From positions 38,193,705 to 38,257,704 of the forward strand of contig NC_052131.2 in assembly GCF_016086655.4 (NCBI RefSeq): a stretch of 64,000 bases of DNA. Reading direction: 5' to 3'. Positions within the stretch are counted from its first letter, which is position 1. Each line of letters starts with the position of its first letter. A program made the translations under genes and the position numbers. Source of the stretch: Lepeophtheirus salmonis. Lineage: Eukaryota > Arthropoda > Copepoda > Siphonostomatoida > Caligidae. Shown piece by piece: positions 60,595 to 64,000 of this stretch. Under the pieces are notes generated by a model that saw nothing but the letters and a program-made list of their open reading frames with translations, searched no databases and was not told the origin of the DNA.

Positions 60595-61285
60595 TTTTTT
60601 TTCATAAGTAACTTTTTTAACCAAAGACAAATATTGAATACAAAAAATTGTTAATTTCAAAATTGTGGCAACAAAAAAAAATGTCAAAAAATATTTTCTA
60701 ATTGACAAATTTTAACCTGGAAGGGCGCAATCCCCCCTCTCACTACGTACCCGTAGTCACGAGCCTGAACTTGAGATGATATGAACAATTACTCGAAAAC
60801 TGAATGTTTTCAGCATTCAAATTTAGTAGAGTTTTTCAAATAATATTTCAGGGAAATTCATGTAATTTTCACATAATTTTACTCTTAAGTAATGTTGAGT
60901 ATTTTCGAGTAATATTTGAATCAAACACTACAACTAACAATATAGTTGAAAATATTACACACAAACAGAATAGCCATTGTTATGCAGAGGAAATAGTTCA
61001 TTATAGTGATGATTAGAAAAATATTATGTACTATGTTTTATCGAGATATGAATCTATACAAGACCCTATTGGGTTTTATGACCTTCAACCCCTTTTAATG
61101 GTATTTCTTTGTTTACTTGTTCGAAGATACCATTAATATTGATAGTTTCAAAGACTCACCCCTTCTACTCCTACACCTAGGTTTCTATAGGATTGTATAA
61201 AATATGAATCCGAAAAATAGCATGCTATACTGCCAACTTGAAAAACATTTTAGAGGAGATTAGTTTAGCTTTCATGACGTATTAT
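60595..61285. other. AT-rich spacer
   Basis: No gene seen; the open frame at 60804-61016 is AT-driven with no supporting signal. Confidence 0.4.
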
Positions 61286-61289
61286 TAGA

Positions 61290-61610
61290 TAGGCTACTAG
61301 CAGACCTGAAACAAGGGAAATAAACACAAATCCCACTCAATATATTGCAAGAACATATAGGCTGGAATTACTCCGATCTCGATCCTCAATTATACTCAAG
61401 TCCAACAAGGCCTTACACTTATAACCCCCCAGCAAACCCTTTCATGGACACACGAACTAATTATTACTTCATACTTATATGTTACCTTCTCAATAGTTAA
61501 ATAATAATGATTAAGGCTTTAGAAAATACAAATTCATGTTAAGGGTTGCAACTGTAAAAAGTCTTGCACGCTTTTTAGGTCATATTTTATACCACACTAC
61601 CTGTAGAGTA
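61290..61610. repeat. Five-copy dispersed repeat, copy e (longest)
   Basis: Contains GGGAAATAAACACAAATCCC, GGAATTACTCCGATCTCGAT, CCTCAATTATACTCAAGTCC, AACAAGGCCTTACACTTATA and CAGCAAACCCTTTC. About 110 bp further on comes TAGGTCATATTTTATACCAC, a piece also found alone near 25825 and 55600. This copy therefore joins two parts that appear separately elsewhere and is the best guide to the full element. Confidence 0.65.
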
Positions 61611-62102
61611 GCTAGAAGAAACAAATCCAAACCTTAAGATTTAATAAATAATTCCTTATAACTAATTAAAAGATAGAAATATTGGGCGATCAATTTGTTC
61701 AAATTGCATCGAACAGGTCGTCCATATCTGTAGCTCGGTTCCATCCAGTTTTTTATCGGGTAGTGTATGTTACAGACGGTCCTTTCAGTCAGTTAGACAA
61801 TTTCTGCGATACCTGCATCGGCCTAGAATAAATCAACAATTTATTATTTGGTGTTGTTGCTTTGACATCTTCACAGCAAGTTTCACCCTTTTTTGAAAGC
61901 TTAAAACCTAAGAATTAGATTTTTAGGGATAAAAAGCTAATTACTTATGTAACCATTTTTGCTACCCACCCTGTATGTACGTATATATTACTGTGAACGA
62001 GCCAGTATTTCCTTGATGAATATTAATTCTAATAACAAAAACTCATATGAGTCTTATGACGACCATGTATTATGACGTTTATATTTAATAATATACGTCA
62101 TA

Positions 62103-62122
62103 CATATATATATATATATATG
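62103..62122. repeat. (AT)n microsatellite
   Basis: Ten AT units in a row. A similar run occurs at 57287-57304. Confidence 0.85.
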
Positions 62123-62324
62123 AATTAATAAGTAGTAATTACGAGAAATAATAACTTCTATTCATTAGGCATACAACGCAGCATACCAATAAAAAAAGAA
62201 TGTAACATTCGAAATAATTTAGTATCTGCATGCAATTTCTGCAAGTTTATCCGACTTAATCTTTAGATATACATTTTTTAACATCCATTTTTTCATTGCC
62301 AAAATATACAGACTCATAGTAGAC

Positions 62325-62880
62325 TACAGGGTAGCTCATAATTAGAGTTATATTGTCTTTAATAACATTAAATTAAGAATATTATATTAACTATTAAATA
62401 AATATTGCGACAGCAGGATTGGTCCCCTTTCAGATAGTGATCAAGAATTCCCACTTAAGTGATAGACTAATCAAACTATTTTTTCCATGCGTCATATTGA
62501 AGTTTACACTTAAAGAATTACGCACAATTCAATTTTTGACAAGAATTTTTAAAACAATGAGGTTTTCGTTATACTTTAATAATCTTTTGCAATTGTTTTT
62601 ATTTATAAATATTGCCTTTATCTCCAAAAACGACAAAATAGAAGGCAAAAGAATAATTGTGCTGGAATAACTCGCATACCTAAAGACCCCAACTGAGAAT
62701 CATCAGGACGTCGTATATGGTATTAAAAAAAGATTTGAAACCCAGGGAACAGCCCATAAAAAGTCTTGGCATGGTAAGAAACAAGGGTAAGAACAAAGTC
62801 CATGAGTATATTTGTCAAAGGCGGCCTTGATAGAAATCCAGTGTGGACGATTTGTGGTATTGGGGGTTTTTGTGATTGTA
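62325..62880 (+). mobile_element. Mariner N-terminal remnant
   Basis: TACAGGGTAGCTCATAATTA at 62325 resembles a mariner end. At 62690-62820 the frame reads ENHQDVVYGIKKRFETQGTA, then HKKSWHGKK, and in a shifted frame KNKVHEYICQRR. This is the same family as the kinase-intron element (GVYDIQKRFETKETVV). The rest of the element is missing. Confidence 0.6.
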
Positions 62881-62884
62881 AAAA

Positions 62885-63785
62885 TTAAGAGGGGGGTTCA
62901 TTTCTACACACTGGATGCGCTCATATTCCCTTCTTTAATAATAAGAATCACTTTAGATACATCATAATTCTTAACCATCTTAGATTAAACAGATGTCTTT
63001 CTTTTGAGAACAGTACACTTTTTATATCCGAATACTATAACTAAAATATTGTTTTATAAACGTTGCCCTGTGGAAAAGCCGTAACAATGGACCACCCTAT
63101 AGTTCTATGTTCTTCCTCAAAACAACATAATATAAAAAGATGCTGTGAAGAAAGTTTTTTACTTATAAATATCTATATACGTAATAGAACTCGTGAATTC
63201 TATTTAAAGTTTTATGGGGCGGAAATATCTATGTTCCGGCTTTTGAATGGGGAAAAGATTGGGATTTAACATGTCTTTAACATTGTACATAAGTGATAGA
63301 TAGGTTAGTCGATAAAAAGACTAAGAGGGAGTCGACTATAGCACAAAATTAAGAGAAAAGAAAAGCTGTACATATATATTGCAGTAATGTAGAATGAAAT
63401 CCCATGTCTGACTGTTGATATGTAAGTTTATGTAATAGTTAGTTACTGCAGTTTTCTTCAATGTGCATTGATACAATAAATTGCATACTAAAAAGAAAAA
63501 AGTATCCATCAGCAATGCCTGCAGATATTACTATGATCCTTCTATGTACACATAAAACATTATTCTTAATGATGTTGTAATTGTATAATCCAGGAGTAGG
63601 GGAAAGTACTGCCCAAATGCCGCATGTTGGCCGGCAAAAAGCTTTTACTAAATGAAGTTCAGATGAAGCTTGACAGTAGCTACAAATATTAATCATTTAA
63701 TTACAATTTTATGGCCGTTATTTTTAATTATGAGCTTTCATTAGGCAACCAAACAACAGCTGAAAACAAAATAAACAAGTTGTTT
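62885..63785. other. AT-rich spacer
   Basis: No gene seen. Short open frames at 63063-63269 and 63439-63696 lack domains or supporting signals. Confidence 0.4.
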
Positions 63786-63789
63786 TTAT

Positions 63790-64000
63790 AGCATATCTCT
63801 AAGTGTAAAAATGTTGGAGCAACAACAAAAAAGGTAACGCACCGGTGTCAGTGACAAAAAGACGGCAGAGTTCTTTTGCATCTTCATCCTGACTGCCTAC
63901 TACTTCAAGAAGTCCATTAAGGGCGAGAATGGAGCCATACAACCAAGAAAAATAAAAACATCTGCAGCAACAATATGGCTTATTTCTGACCTACCTCCAA
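63790..64000 (+). mobile_element. Core-deleted mariner, copy 3 (cut by window end)
   Basis: CTCTAAGTGTAAAAATGTTG, then GAGCAACAACAAAAAAGGTA, GACTGCCTAC, AAGTCCATTA and CAACCAAGAA match copies at 30835 and 47560 in order. The end should lie in the next window. Confidence 0.7.

Noticed and set aside
1..64000. CRISPR arrays, operons or prokaryotic ribosome binding sites
   Set aside because: No regularly spaced direct repeats of the CRISPR type; introns and LINE/mariner remnants show this is animal DNA.

Overview
The window is AT-rich (roughly 70% A+T), intron-bearing animal DNA. Coding sequence occupies only a few percent; the rest is AT-rich spacer filled with decayed transposons. The very many mariner-type remnants, a LINE reverse-transcriptase relic and small host genes with short AT-rich introns suggest an arthropod. 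A parasitic copepod such as a sea louse is my best guess, but this is inference from repeat style and not something the sequence proves.

Host genes. (1) A five-exon protein kinase on the minus strand (6016-9237). It reconstructs as a 397-residue protein with all core kinase motifs in order and an HLD catalytic loop typical of the MOS family; intron 4 carries a core-deleted mariner. (2) A three-exon minus-strand gene (37975-44026) for a 190-residue protein with four canonical EF-hands; its two large introns hold a 0.53-kb fold-back element, AT-rich minisatellite blocks and a mariner fragment. (3) A single-exon minus-strand gene (57625-58188) for an acidic 187-residue protein that I do not recognise. 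(4) Divergent from it, a possible small secreted peptide gene (58949-59143, plus) with a signal-peptide-like start and a nearby AATAAA. Weaker exon candidates lie at 11755-11779 (+), 12590-12747 (-) and 4850-5050 (+).

Repeat landscape. About twenty mariner/Tc1-type remnants from several families are spread over the window. None has an intact reading frame and many lack the catalytic core. Three copies (30.8, 47.6 and 63.8 kb, the last cut by the window end) share one layout: start of the transposase joined to its end. A LINE reverse-transcriptase fragment is at 59.4-60.0 kb. Other repeats are a 0.34-kb CAGGGTG-ended MITE at 5.4 kb, a four-unit tandem array of about 165 bp at 37.0-37.7 kb, a dispersed repeat in at least five places, CAAGTC-rich blocks at 4.2 and 10.4 kb, an RTE/SINE-like repeat at 23.8, 37.0 and 39.1 kb, and a repeat present in opposite orientations at 29.6 and 52.2 kb.

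Layout: 0-6 kb repeats and spacer; 6-9.2 kb kinase; 9.2-16.7 kb spacer; 16.7-21 kb nested mariner debris; 21-36 kb spacer with scattered remnants; 37-44 kb EF-hand gene and its repeats; 45-57 kb mariner-rich; 57.6-59.2 kb divergent gene pair; 59.4-64 kb LINE and mariner debris. I see no operon-like organisation, tRNA, rRNA or CRISPR array, and no functional link between the host genes.
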